Assembly: GCA_000149225.2 (NCBI GenBank)
Contig: CM000688.1
Span: 124,001 to 188,000 of the forward strand
Direction of reading: 5' to 3'
Length of the DNA stretch: 64,000 nucleotides
From: Lachancea kluyveri NRRL Y-12651
Taxonomy: Eukaryota > Ascomycota > Saccharomycetes > Saccharomycetales > Saccharomycetaceae
Position numbers and translations under genes: made by a program. Below the pieces are notes generated by a model. It searched no databases, was not told the DNA's origin, and saw only the letters and a list, made by a program, of their open reading frames with translations. How positions within the stretch are numbered: position 1 is the first letter of the stretch; the number at the start of each line of letters is the position of its first letter. Of this stretch, positions 10,886 through 21,733 are shown piece by piece.

Positions 10886-13800
10886 TTAATCAACAATTCG
10901 GCGAAGTTTTTTTGATGATACCAACGCCACAGGCACATGACGTGAATAAGACCTTGCACTTTTTTCTTTTTTTTTTTTTTTTGGTCCCTTCCCCTACTGA
11001 GTCGGGTGCCAAACCATATGGTACAGGCTTATGAGGCCCGATTCTACTGGCCGAATTCAAGCTGCAAAGTCGCAGGAGTAGACAGAGAACGAATTGGCCT
11101 TTGTATACAAAGAAATAAATCTGCGGGCCTCTGTGTCCGTTGTCAAAAAAATTAAATTAAATAAACAAATCTTAGTTTTTTCCTTCTGCTGCTGGAAATA
11201 TATCTGGGGCAATTCAAGGAGATGCGTGTTGGCAGGAAAAAAAGACAACTACCACACATTTGAGCGGAATTTTTATTTTTATCTTATTTTTTTAACGAGC
11301 CACGGGAGCTGGGGCAAATTAGACGGGTTTGAGATAAAAGCTAAAGGCCATTGTAAAAGGCGTGTACTATATCTATTTTTTCCCTTTCCTTTCCTTCCAG
11401 CGATTTACGTATGTAGGCAGCCGACCACGTAGTCGTACAGAATTAACGATGGGCAACAAAATGAACATGCATTTGCAATTGCTAAAACAAAAGGGGAAAA
11501 ATATAGAAAATAGGCGAAACCGTAAAGATGCATACAGAGTTGCGTAACAGTTGCCACATATTTTTGTGAGCGAGATTATACGTAAGCTGTTGTCATTAAT
11601 GCGTGTCCTCTTCGTTACTCCATACGCTTTCTTGTACTCTGTATATGCACGGCAGTGGCCTCTAGGCGCGTCCAGTCAACTGTTACAAAATACCAGTCCA
11701 GAGCTTCGTAAATTATTTTTTACAATACCGCCCCAACAGATACAATAACCATTTCAAAGTTCATTGTCATGTGAATCTATTATTATATTTTTACGCTAGA
11801 CAGTTTTTTTTGCTTTTAAAGTATCAATTGCAAACAGTTCAAACCAGCCTTTAGACCCAAAATGTTTCCAAACAGATCGGATTATGTGGTGTAATTGTTT
11901 GTGTTTCTCATGCAAGAAATCCAACCTAGTTGCTGCGGATCCCTTTCTTTGATTGTCTTGAGTCAACTTTGCTATCGAATAAAACGACTTGCAATCGAAT
12001 GATGAGAAGAGTAATGGGAGCGCAAAAAAAAAAAAAAAAAAAAAGAAAAGGAAAAAAAAAACCCTCTTCGGTAGGGAATTAAATTAATCTGTGTTCGAAA
12101 ATCTTGTTTTTTCGAGAGAGGTTCAAATAGTTTTGTCTTGTAAAGTTGAGGAAAACCTAGAACGGTTTCTCACTCTCCATTTTATTTAAAAAACCAGCTA
12201 GCACCCACAAAAAGCCTGTCTTGACAGCGTTAAGATCTGAGTTTCCCTTTGTTTTTATTTTTTTTTTCTTCCCTTCTCTCTATCTCTTATACTCAGTACT
12301 AGACAGTTACACTGCTAGTATTTATCCAAGTTTATGAGCAAGGCCGTTCTAGATAAGCCATATTCTCTAACTAAAATTGGCACATGTCTCGGATTTGGCC
12401 CGCAAAGTTATAGTTATAGTAGTTAAGCTATACTTGGAAACCCCATGCCAGAGTCTATCGTGGAGAACCGGCACTAACTGAGAGAATGAGGAACGGATCC
12501 TTACCACAGCATATTGAATAGTAAATGGCAAAACCGAAGCCCACGGCGTGGACTGGGTCGTGGTTAAGCACACATGGATCAGCACTTGAAGGTTTGGAAA
12601 CGGTTTCTCCTCGAGAGTGTAATTGAGCCCTTTTAAAAATGGTGGTCCCATTGCCAGTGGCTTAGAACCGAGAAAGTGTCAGTGAACTTGTCCCATGGCC
12701 TTTGCACACCATGTTCCACCGCAACGCAACCACCTTTTCACTCAAAAACAAGAACTTTGCCGTCTATTTCGTATTTCAATGAAAGTAGCTATAGATGACA
12801 AGGACATTCCTGAAGAACCGTTTACAGCTTCAAGATTAAAGAAGAAATGCTGGATACAAGGAGTTCCTTAGTAAAGCAGTGAAGGAAATTGTCAGCGAGA
12901 CAACAGAGAGAAGGATAGCACGCTAGATTTTTATTCTATCAAGCTGGACTTCAAACCAGATCCATTGTGCAAAAATTTTCAAACCATACACTATTACCAA
13001 CAATTGTTTATAGGGCTCTGAGGGTTCTTCAACGAGGAGAAAAATACACCGTTACCCGGCGGCAATGCCCACTACCTGTCCGTTTCTCTCTCCTTCTTCC
13101 TCCCACTCGTTTCTTTTTTTCTCTTTTTTTTGATTTTTTCCATGCAGTTTTTGCCGAAGGCACTCGACGAGGCGGACCTTCCGGTTGTTCCGAAAGCTGA
13201 CCAGATGTACAGTTGCAAGCTTTACGTCCGGGGAGTCATTGCGGGGTCCTGCTGCATACCTTGAACATGAGCGCATAAGCACGTCCGATATCTGCATAGA
13301 AGCAGCATATTGCTCTTGTGGTTCGCCGGATGAGATTCCTTTTCCGCCTTTACCGATAAAAGAAGCGGTCAGAACGTTAGAGCGTGAAGCAGCAAGTCCA
13401 TTTGGCGATGAACGCGTTTTCTATACCAGCATAATCTCCCATCTAATATTGTAAATTTCCGGTTGATCATCCTTTTTTTTTTTTTTTTTTTCTTTCACCA
13501 GTTTTCTGGTATTTTCAATATTTGGGACTCTAATTTTTTCATGACAAATCAATCTAAAGATGCCGTTGTTACAACGAATGAAATGTTGCTTTAAAACGAC
13601 TTGTCTGATGAAAGCAAGTATTTTTCCAATTTTTTTTGACGTCCGTGGATGACAGAAGAAAGATCAGGTGAAGTGTGTCCGTGGTGGCAACATTACCAAA
13701 TTTCCATCATTTATTTTTTTTGTGGGTTACAGGCTGCTGCTACTAATATCGAACATGCTATAAAAGCATTTCAGAAAAAGAAAAAGAAAAAAAAATTGAA

Positions 13801-15872
13801 ATGAAAAGCAGTGCGAAAATATGACTTTTAGAGTCGTGATCTACCTCTGCCCTGGTTCAGGTGGCTCTTTGTCGGGCTGGATGTCATAAGCTTTTCGTCA
13901 GAAGGAATTAGTTGTCATTTGATAGGAAAACCGATCAAGACTTTCAAAAAAAGAAAAACCGTAAAGGGGCCAACAACGCAGTTTATCGACGTAGCGGGAA
14001 GGATGGGCGAGGGTTGAGAGGGATAGGAGGTGGAAGGAAATGTGGTGACAGAATAGTAAGACAAGATGAGCTTATTTTCCTATGCTTGTGTTCTCCTTGG
14101 ATCTTGGTGGCATTGAATCTCCTTTACTTGGCGGGCACCTGGAAGGTCCGGGATACAGCTGCTTCTAGGTACTCCAGTTACACGGTAGCGTTCACCATTG
14201 AGCTGTGATGTAAAAAGGCGAAGGCTCAAGGCAGAAGCTTGGCGATTCAAGGGAATCAAGAAAATGTGGCTTGTTTTTCTCATTCTTTTCTTTTCTTTTC
14301 TTTTTTTTTTTTATTTTTTTTTTGGTTGTGCTTTTACAGCAAAGTCCCAAAGTGAGGGAGAAAATGACAGCAAAGAGTATCATCGCCCAAGTGATTCTGA
14401 AATCACCAAGACCTCGACTCGATGGATGTAGACGGTAAATAAAACACAAAATAGCATACTGACCGTTTGAGAACTTTCATACGTTTTAGGTGCGGCCGAG
14501 GCTGATTCTTAGTGTAGTTTAATTTGCAAAAGAGTCCTTCTGCATATGATAGTTTACAAGTATAGGGTTTACAAGCCAGAAGAAAACAAAATCATTCCGA
14601 GAATCGACACCACAATGCCGAACTCAGGCCTGGGAATCATGGTTGATTCACAGAAACAGAACAGGACTTGGCTGGCTAATGCGGGGCGAGGAGGGGTCGG
14701 AAAGAGGAGCCGTCGGAAAAAAGACCGTGGAAAAGAGTTTTGGACATGCAAGAAGCACTGGCTGAATTGTGACAAGTCGGACTCGCGGGCTTTCTCGAAA
14801 GCTTACAGGGTTCTTAGGTTTGAAAGAAGCAGTTCAATTATAGAAACAGTACAGGAGGCCTTCGAAGCCCAAAAAAAGAAAAAAAAATATAAAACATATA
14901 CAGAGCATCCGGACCATTGCTTCGGACAAAGTGCGTCATGAGATTTTAGCCACAAGTGTCTTCGGAGTTGAAGAACAACAAGCAATAGCCAAGTTCGGCT
15001 TTGATGCCGCGAAAACCGTATTTACAAGACCATCGACAAGGGTGGTAAGAAAGAAAAAGAAAAGAACCGATAGGACAATAGCAAGACTGACGCTATTATG
15101 ACTCCACGCAAGTGCAACCAATAGCCTCTAAAGACAGTTAATGCTTCTTCGCCGCCGTTACCACGTTGTGACTGCATTTGCCGAGTTTTTTGTCAGCTCT
15201 TTTCTTGTCGAGTTCGGTGTACGTTCGAAATTAACAAAACTGATGCATGTATTTTCCACGCTTTCCCCTCGATATATTGTCACATGACATGTTCGGCTTA
15301 ATGTTCCGTAAAAAACATGTCGCACTCCGTACAAATATCAGAGTCAATTCCTATAGGCCGAAACCAGAATTTGATTAAGCGCGGAAGGCTTTGTGCGGTG
15401 ACGCCCGTGGCTGCATCTCGCAAGCGTTGCTGCCTCCCGGCATTTTTCGCCGATCGAGAAAGCCAGTGGTAAAGTATGCTGCAGGTAGGCACAGCAATAC
15501 ACCACTCATGCCGGCTGCTGGCATTAACGTGACATGACATGGCATGGCCTGCTTCCTCCATCGATGTTTTCTTTTAGGATCAGGTTCTGCATATCAGAAC
15601 GGTCGCATTGCAATAGCGATCGACGGCTAAGATTCTGTCGTAGCCGCTTGACAGTGGGCGTTATTACGCATAAGTGTCTCATCCGGAAGCGTCGAGACAT
15701 ACATCTGTGATGAACAGCCAGAACGTACAGCATTCTGCTCTGCCAACCAAAAAAAAAAAACCATATATACAGCTGCAACAGGACTTGTCATTCGCCAGAT
15801 ATCTTGTAACAAATGTAGCTACTTATCCTTCCTCACACACATACACATACGGATAAAGATACGCGCACACCC
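10886..15872. other. 5-kb stretch without a recognisable gene
   Basis: The longest empty stretch in the window. Open frames reach at most about 131 codons (14546-14941) and are low-complexity K/R-rich or lack any family feature. Homopolymer runs occur near 10964-10982 (T), 12016-12060 (A), 13471-13490 (T) and 14300-14323 (T). There is no tRNA B box and no CDEI/AT-rich/CDEIII centromere arrangement that I can find. Unusual in a compact yeast genome: a giant promoter for SANT-4, a long non-coding RNA, or gene-relic DNA are possible. Confidence 0.5.
12016..12060. repeat. Poly(A)-rich tract
   Basis: Run of about 20 A followed by two further A-rich runs broken by G. A nucleosome-disfavouring element or simple repeat. 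Confidence 0.8.
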
Positions 15873-17255
15873 ATGCTTTTTACAGGGTATAGGTTTCCTA
15901 GTTCTTGTGGCAGAAATATTCCTTATATAAATTCTGCCAATCTTTACAACTTGGATTATACAAGATTGCCTAACGACTCATTAGGGTACGCTAACATGGA
16001 CACGTTCCCACAGCAAGGAAAGGGCTTCGACCGCTTGCCGGAATGGAAGCCTCAAGCCACTACATTGGGCCACGCCCGAAAATCTAGGCCTGCCAGTGCT
16101 GGTTCTAGTGACACTTACGACGATGATGAAGAGGAAGAAGAAGAAGAGGAGGAGGAAGAAGAAGATGAATACGAGGAACATGAGCATAATGGTGGCGATG
16201 GGCATAGCAATCGTCACGAATACAAATATGAGTACAAGAATGAACGCTACGGAGTTTCTGATACTGCCGGCAACCTCTGCTGCCCCCAGCCGGTGCGACA
16301 TTCAAAGTTTCTCAACATGGATCGCAAAACCAGGGTGGAAAACCTTACGAGACCTAAATCGGTGAGGAACTCGTGGAACATCAAAGAGGACGAATCTCTG
16401 CTACAAGTAGTAATCCAGAAGAGATACTTACTCTTGAACAGGAAGAAGTCCAAACCAAGAAGTAAGTTTTGGCATCAGATTAGCATCTTTTTAAAACACG
16501 ACTACAACGTCGATAGGAATAAGAGGCAGTGCAGGGAACGTTTCAACCTTTTGTTCTGGAAAGCAGTCAGGAACAACTGCACAAAGGAGAACACTTTGCA
16601 TAGCATGTCCAGCGAAGAGTTGGATGGTTTGTTGTTGGAGTGCACCGATGTCTTCTTTATAGATGAGGACAACAATATTATGCTGAAGAATGAAAAGGAC
16701 ACTAACGACGTTGACGATGGACATGACAAAGCTGATGAAGAACACATTGAGAATATTGACAGGAAGAAGCTGAACCTTGCCCCAATATTCGAAATCACCG
16801 CCGACCTACACCTCCAACTGAACCAGTTGGAAAAAAAGGCAAACATGCTGTACAGCATCATCGATTGGCGAAGGATCCAAACCGAACGTTTTTTACACCA
16901 AAGGTTCAAGACACCGTTGACAGCATTCCCATCTCCCTCCACGTCTACGCTTTCTTCGTCTATGATATATCCCTGCTCTTCTGCACAACCGTACATGGCT
17001 CCCAACCATCAGTTCATGGACCCACGGAATTTCACCTCGTCTACAGGTGAAAACATGCAGGCCAGGCCCGATTTTTCAACCATACCTTACAACCAGCGAG
17101 GCATGATGGTTCATCCACCAGGCATCGGGGTCGTTCCACCTACAAACGATCCCAACTCTCCCTTTATATATGGCACCAACGATCCGAACTGTTACGATAT
17201 GAGTTCTAAGAACGGTACGCCACCCAATCCAAGTTCAGGTGGTAGCATGCCTTGA
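15873..17255 (+). CDS. Myb/SANT-like DNA-binding protein, paralogue 4, with acidic tract
   Basis: 460 aa, the longest of the family. Residues 82-102 are almost pure D/E (encoded by GAA/GAG repeats at 16128-16170), followed by an H/N/Y-rich linker. The SANT-like domain is at about 166-233: N-S-W-N-I-K-E-D-E, S-K-P-R-S-K-F-W and R-N-K-R-Q-C-R-E-R-F-N-L-L-F-W-K-A. A coiled-coil-like segment (about 303-330) and a long P/S/N-rich tail follow. The acidic block is absent from the three sister proteins and could be an activation or histone-binding surface; that is inference. The first ATG is used; a later one at residue 42 is possible. A perfect 28-bp palindrome begins 22 bp after the stop. Confidence 0.8.
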   Translation: MLFTGYRFPSSCGRNIPYINSANLYNLDYTRLPNDSLGYANMDTFPQQGKGFDRLPEWKPQATTLGHARKSRPASAGSSDTYDDDEEEEEEEEEEEEDEYEEHEHNGGDGHSNRHEYKYEYKNERYGVSDTAGNLCCPQPVRHSKFLNMDRKTRVENLTRPKSVRNSWNIKEDESLLQVVIQKRYLLLNRKKSKPRSKFWHQISIFLKHDYNVDRNKRQCRERFNLLFWKAVRNNCTKENTLHSMSSEELDGLLLECTDVFFIDEDNNIMLKNEKDTNDVDDGHDKADEEHIENIDRKKLNLAPIFEITADLHLQLNQLEKKANMLYSIIDWRRIQTERFLHQRFKTPLTAFPSPSTSTLSSSMIYPCSSAQPYMAPNHQFMDPRNFTSSTGENMQARPDFSTIPYNQRGMMVHPPGIGVVPPTNDPNSPFIYGTNDPNCYDMSSKNGTPPNPSSGGSMP

Positions 17256-17277
17256 TGACTAAAAGCTACAAAGACGA

Positions 17278-17305
17278 ACGATTGGCTAAGGCCTTAGCCA
17301 ATCGT
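17278..17305. repeat. 28-bp perfect palindrome after SANT-4
   Basis: Left arm ACGATTGGCTAAGG is followed directly, with no spacer, by its exact reverse complement. Each arm carries a CCAAT box (on opposite strands). It could form a cruciform, act as a symmetric protein-binding site, or give a hairpin in the SANT-4 3' UTR. Confidence 0.95.
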
Positions 17306-19404
17306 AGGAAAGACATCGCTTACATACAGTTTCATCCCAGTGGCTCTGTGGGATAACCCGAGAAAAGATTTGCTTTGGTGCCTTTCCCCATCCCCACCTT
17401 ACTTTCGTCTCTTCTCATGCAACTGGTCCATTGCTTGGCTACACGAAGCTCACTATACGTATAATATTCCTTGACACTATATAGACATAGAGCACTGTTT
17501 TTTAATACACACGGAAAATGCATAGTAATAAACAAGGTATCGAGTGCTCGCTACAAGCCCATACCACAATCTTCCTCATACATACAAAGCCATACAGCCT
17601 CTATACCTCTAAGTGCTAGAATGAGGCCCTGAAAGAAAAGAAAAGACGGGCAAAAAGCGATAAGATCTGCTAGCCAACTAAGGAAAAAAAAGAAAGAATA
17701 AAGGTTGGAGCCCAAGAACGAGGCACGCCATCCGTATTCTAGCCATGGTTTCTAAGACTACACCTATCCCCCCCCCTAATATATATCCCGCAGATGCAGC
17801 GTCCAATTATTCGGTCCTGCTCTGCACTCCAGTCCGGTTACTTCTTGTCATGTCTTGTGCCTTTTCTCGAGAGAATTTTCCCGCTATCGTTTCTTTTTTT
17901 CTCTCTTTTTTCTCTTTCTTTCCTTCTTCTTCCGTTTATGTAGCAGATCTACGCTTATTCAGCTACAGGTAACTTGAAATTTCTTGTTTTTGAAAGCTTC
18001 AGCTTTTCTCCTGGAAGTGCATTCTAGACTCATTTTGGAAGAATTCCAGAATACTTTTCCTGCATTTTCCCTTTTTGTGAAATGCGAAAAAAAAAAACAA
18101 CAAAAAAATCAAACAAAAAATGAAAAAAATGGAAAATAGGAAAAAAAGATTGTCCAACGATGGAGATTTTCAGTGTCTGATGCCTTTTTAAACAAAGAAC
18201 ATTCTCTATGCACGCATAAGTGAAAGAGAGTAAAACGGTCCTACCTGTTTAGAGCTTGAAAATGTTGCTCCCATTAATCGCTAACTTTGAAATGCGGAGA
18301 AACTAATCGTTTTTCTTTTTTAAGATCTGGGACTCTCGGTCCAACTGACAATAGGAAACGTGAACGGAAACTGGAGTTTCTTAGCAAGAGCTTTTTTTCG
18401 CAGAAATGTAGCTGAAAAGTCTTATCATTGATGTTTTGTGCAGGTAAGCAGACAGCTTTCCTAATTGTTATGCAGGTTTCGAACATCAACACCAACGTTT
18501 TGGTTTACAGTTCTAGCCACGAGACAGCAATGAATTGGTTGTAAACTACGTGTCCCATTTACGAATTGAGCTACAATTTCAAAGCAACTAGCAAAAGGAA
18601 AGGCGAAAGCAAAAGCAAAAAATTAACAGAAATTTGTGTACCTACTTTCACCTGTTTCAACATTCCGTACATGCAGCTGCCGCAAACTTTAAGATAGAAT
18701 AGTGTATCTCACCAATCGTTGTGTGTTTCTCAATTCCATCCAAGGCTGGTGGCTGCAGTACGACTAGTGGGGATTCGGCATAATGAGCTAAAAATGAAAA
18801 CGAAGAATGGTGGCAGTTACTAAACTGAAACAATACAAAGAACTTGCTTTACGCAGCATTGCCCATTACATTTCCCGTTTTGCATGAGAAACTTTGCAGC
18901 CACGCTTGCTTTTAAAGAGAAATGATGTACGCTGCTCTCTGCGGCATACTGCCCGCTGCCGGCTCCCAATGTAAACGCTAAAGTGTTCGTTGTCGACAGA
19001 TTGTCCATTTTTACCGACTTAAGACTCGCCTGACCGTAAGTCGGCGACGACTTAACCATATCAGCCTAGGGTAAAGTGCCTCGATTCTCTATAATCCTCA
19101 CCTAATGATTGGTGTACGTGCGACTTAAAATTAGAAAAAAAAAATCTTATCTGAATTTCGAGCGTACCTTCTAAATACGGGCATAACACTTGAAATATGA
19201 AAATGTCTGGCTTTTTTTTTTTTATGCTGGTAGGTTATTTGCTTGGGATAGTTACGCCACAAGAATGGAGACTTTGCAGGAGGAGAAAGGAAAGGAGAAT
19301 ATCCTCTTTTCGTGTTTCCCTTTTCAAGCAGTAGCAAATCCCTATTTCGGGAGACAAAGTTTCCTCTAGTGAATCTTTAACGGAGGCTTGCTCGCTTTAG
19401 TCTC

Positions 19405-19445
19405 TTTTTATTTTTATTTTTATTTTTATTTTTATTTTTATTTTA
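19405..19445. repeat. TTTTTA hexanucleotide repeat
   Basis: Six tandem TTTTTA units plus a partial unit in the long gene-free region. Confidence 0.9.
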
Positions 19446-21406
19446 TCATTTGTATTTAAATGCCACATCGTACTACCGGCATTAAAGATGGGAAGAGAAA
19501 AGAAATGCCTGGCGTAATCGTGTTTAGCGTGTGACTGTAATATGCTAAATTTCTCATCGAGCGTACGGTACCCAGTGAAAAGAAAAAAGCCTGTATCTGT
19601 GTGTGTATGTGAAAAATTTCAGACAACTTGCTTCAATTGGTAGGCTACATCTCTTTATTGATCGTTTTTAATGGTATTTCCTGTAACAAATTTTATGTGT
19701 CAAGAAGAACAGATGGTGGGAAATACCCACATTGGCAGTGAAAGTATTGCTTAGATGTGGTAGCCTGGTCTTGAATGTATATAAGGCGTTATACCTAATG
19801 AAAAAGCTTTCTTTTTCCCGCCTTGCTGTAGTATTTATTATATTCACATATTCAAATCCATCCAAATAAGAATTATCTGTTGAACTAGATTTCTAGAGTA
19901 ATTTACATGGTATTTCTATAAGGCCTACACCTATTGACATATGTGTATCAACTTCCTGCTACTTCTTTGACCCCAAGTTCACCCGGTACGATTAGTATTG
20001 ATGCCTTATATTTCTGTAGGTGCGTTTATTCACTTTTTAACCAGTATCCCTTGTGTCATATGCCGTGCTTGATTGTACACTGTAAGCTGAAATCCTAACA
20101 ATGTTAACATGATCGACCAATTCATCACACCATGTTGAAATTTGCTTTTATGGACCAAACACTCCATGAATAAGCCAAGACAAGTATACACTGCTCGTTA
20201 CAGAAGCCTTTTATACACCACGCAAATGTATCAGTAGTAAAAGCTTTGAAGCATCGTCCTTCCATTTTTACATTTCGATCATGGTGTTTAAAATCAACCG
20301 GGTACTTCAAGGAGTATAAGAAAAAAAAAGCTGGACTACTTGAATCCTATCCATTACACATTCCGTTGCGTCGATGAAAAGTGTTGACAATGCGAGAAGA
20401 TTTTTAAGGCAGCTTTCATCAGTTTGAGAGCCACTCCCAGATCCAAGTACAAGAAAAAAACGAACCGATACGAAATCCTAAATCTCATTTAGTTTTCCAA
20501 ACATACATCAATGAACCTACATGTTCTATCACATGAGCTTTATGCACGTTTGTGCCCACCAATAAAACGATGCAATGACTAATTGGTATAGTGATGGTAA
20601 TGGGGTTAATACCCTGGCGTTATATAATGAATTCAATGAAAATGCCATCTGGTTACCTCGTATGATATCTAACAGTGCCATGAAACTTATATAGCAGTAG
20701 TAGACTTTACTTTTTTTTTTTTTGCCCGATGATTGTTTGAAACTATTCGAATTTTATGTCAATAGCCAAAACATAAACAGAGCTGAAAGTTAAGAGGGTT
20801 GTCTTTACAGCACCAGCCTGAAATCTTTGGAGATCTAATAAAAAAAACGGTTTATGGTGGTTTAGTCTCTTCTTAACACGTACCGATTTGCTTCCGCAAG
20901 AACTAAAGAAAGTTCAACTGGATACATTACGAACAACTCAAAGAGCCAGTCGACATATTTCACCATGTTCTGATAAACAAAACAAGGAGATAAAATGCAG
21001 GCGAATATATTCAAGACCGTTTTTCCATATTCCTAGTCAATCAAAGTAGGCAGGAATCAATGCTCTTAAAGAGTGGAGAAGGGACAGAAGCGATCGAGTA
21101 TATCAGCTTATCTTGATTACAATGCCGTTCTATACATGTCGGTTTCCACCTCTTGCGCTATTTTCTGTAATTCAAACAGAAACAGTATTAAAGCAGGATG
21201 ACCAAATGAATTCAAAAATGTCAAGGAACGCTAACCAGAGCTCAACAGCAAGTGTGTGTCCGAATCTATTACAACAGTTGATACCATGGTATAAAAACGA
21301 ACCGAATCATTATAAACGTAAACCAATCTAATTATCAACACACAAAACCTTCCTTGTTGAGCCAACTGCAGCGTTTGCTAACAAATAGACAGAGCCGTGG
21401 CAAATA

Positions 21407-21667
21407 ATGACTGAATCAGCCAACCTGAAACGTTCGCCCACTACCCCACTGACCCCAAGCTTACGTACTTTACAAAGCAAAAAATTCAAAAGGGAAGAAG
21501 AATCTCCTACTAGAATGAAAGGCGCAACTGCTGTTTTTGACCATAACGCATCCATCGAGGATATAAAAAGGGAATTTATTATTAGAACCAAAGAATTAGA
21601 GCGCGTAAAAAAGTTGATAGAGTTTATGGAATTAGAGAGACGGGTGAAGCCCACAGACTTCCGATGA
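21407..21667 (+). CDS. Small unrecognised charged protein next to CAK1
   Basis: 86 aa. Composition looks like a real protein: an N-terminal half with S/T-P sites (S-P-T-T-P-L-T-P at about 10-17) and basic K-K-F-K-R, then an E/K/R/L-rich C-terminal half (about 48-80) likely to form an amphipathic helix or coiled coil. It is convergent with CAK1; the stops are only about 66 bp apart, normal yeast spacing. The S/T-P motifs resemble minimal proline-directed kinase sites. I do not recognise the family and no S. cerevisiae gene is known to me at this position. A TAG acceptor-like site with a TGCTAAC branchpoint-like motif lies just upstream (21375-21388), so an upstream exon is conceivable, but I found no matching donor. 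Confidence 0.5.
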   Translation: MTESANLKRSPTTPLTPSLRTLQSKKFKREEESPTRMKGATAVFDHNASIEDIKREFIIRTKELERVKKLIEFMELERRVKPTDFR

Positions 21668-21733
21668 ATACGATCTCATCAACTGAAAAATAGAAATGGA
21701 GATAAAATACTGGTGCTCTTAGAACTCTCAAAA

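Larger units (their letters stand above)
17256..21406. other. 4.2-kb stretch without a recognisable gene
   Basis: Only very short open frames (under 80 codons). Contains the 28-bp palindrome (17278-17305), A-rich DNA near 18088-18147, a TTTTTA repeat (19405-19445) and a T run at 20711-20722. A short tRNA A-box look-alike at about 20583-20605 has no B box. Nothing codes recognisably. Confidence 0.5.

Noticed and set aside
13185-13454. 89-codon + frame in the 5-kb gap
   Set aside because: No family resemblance and unsupported start; treated as chance.
14546-14941. 131-codon + frame in the gene-free region
   Set aside because: Lysine/arginine low complexity, ends in an A run; no family feature.
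20575-20650. tRNA-like A-box sequence (TAATTGGTATAGTGATGG)
   Set aside because: No GGTTCRANNCC B box at a suitable distance and no acceptor stem or cloverleaf.
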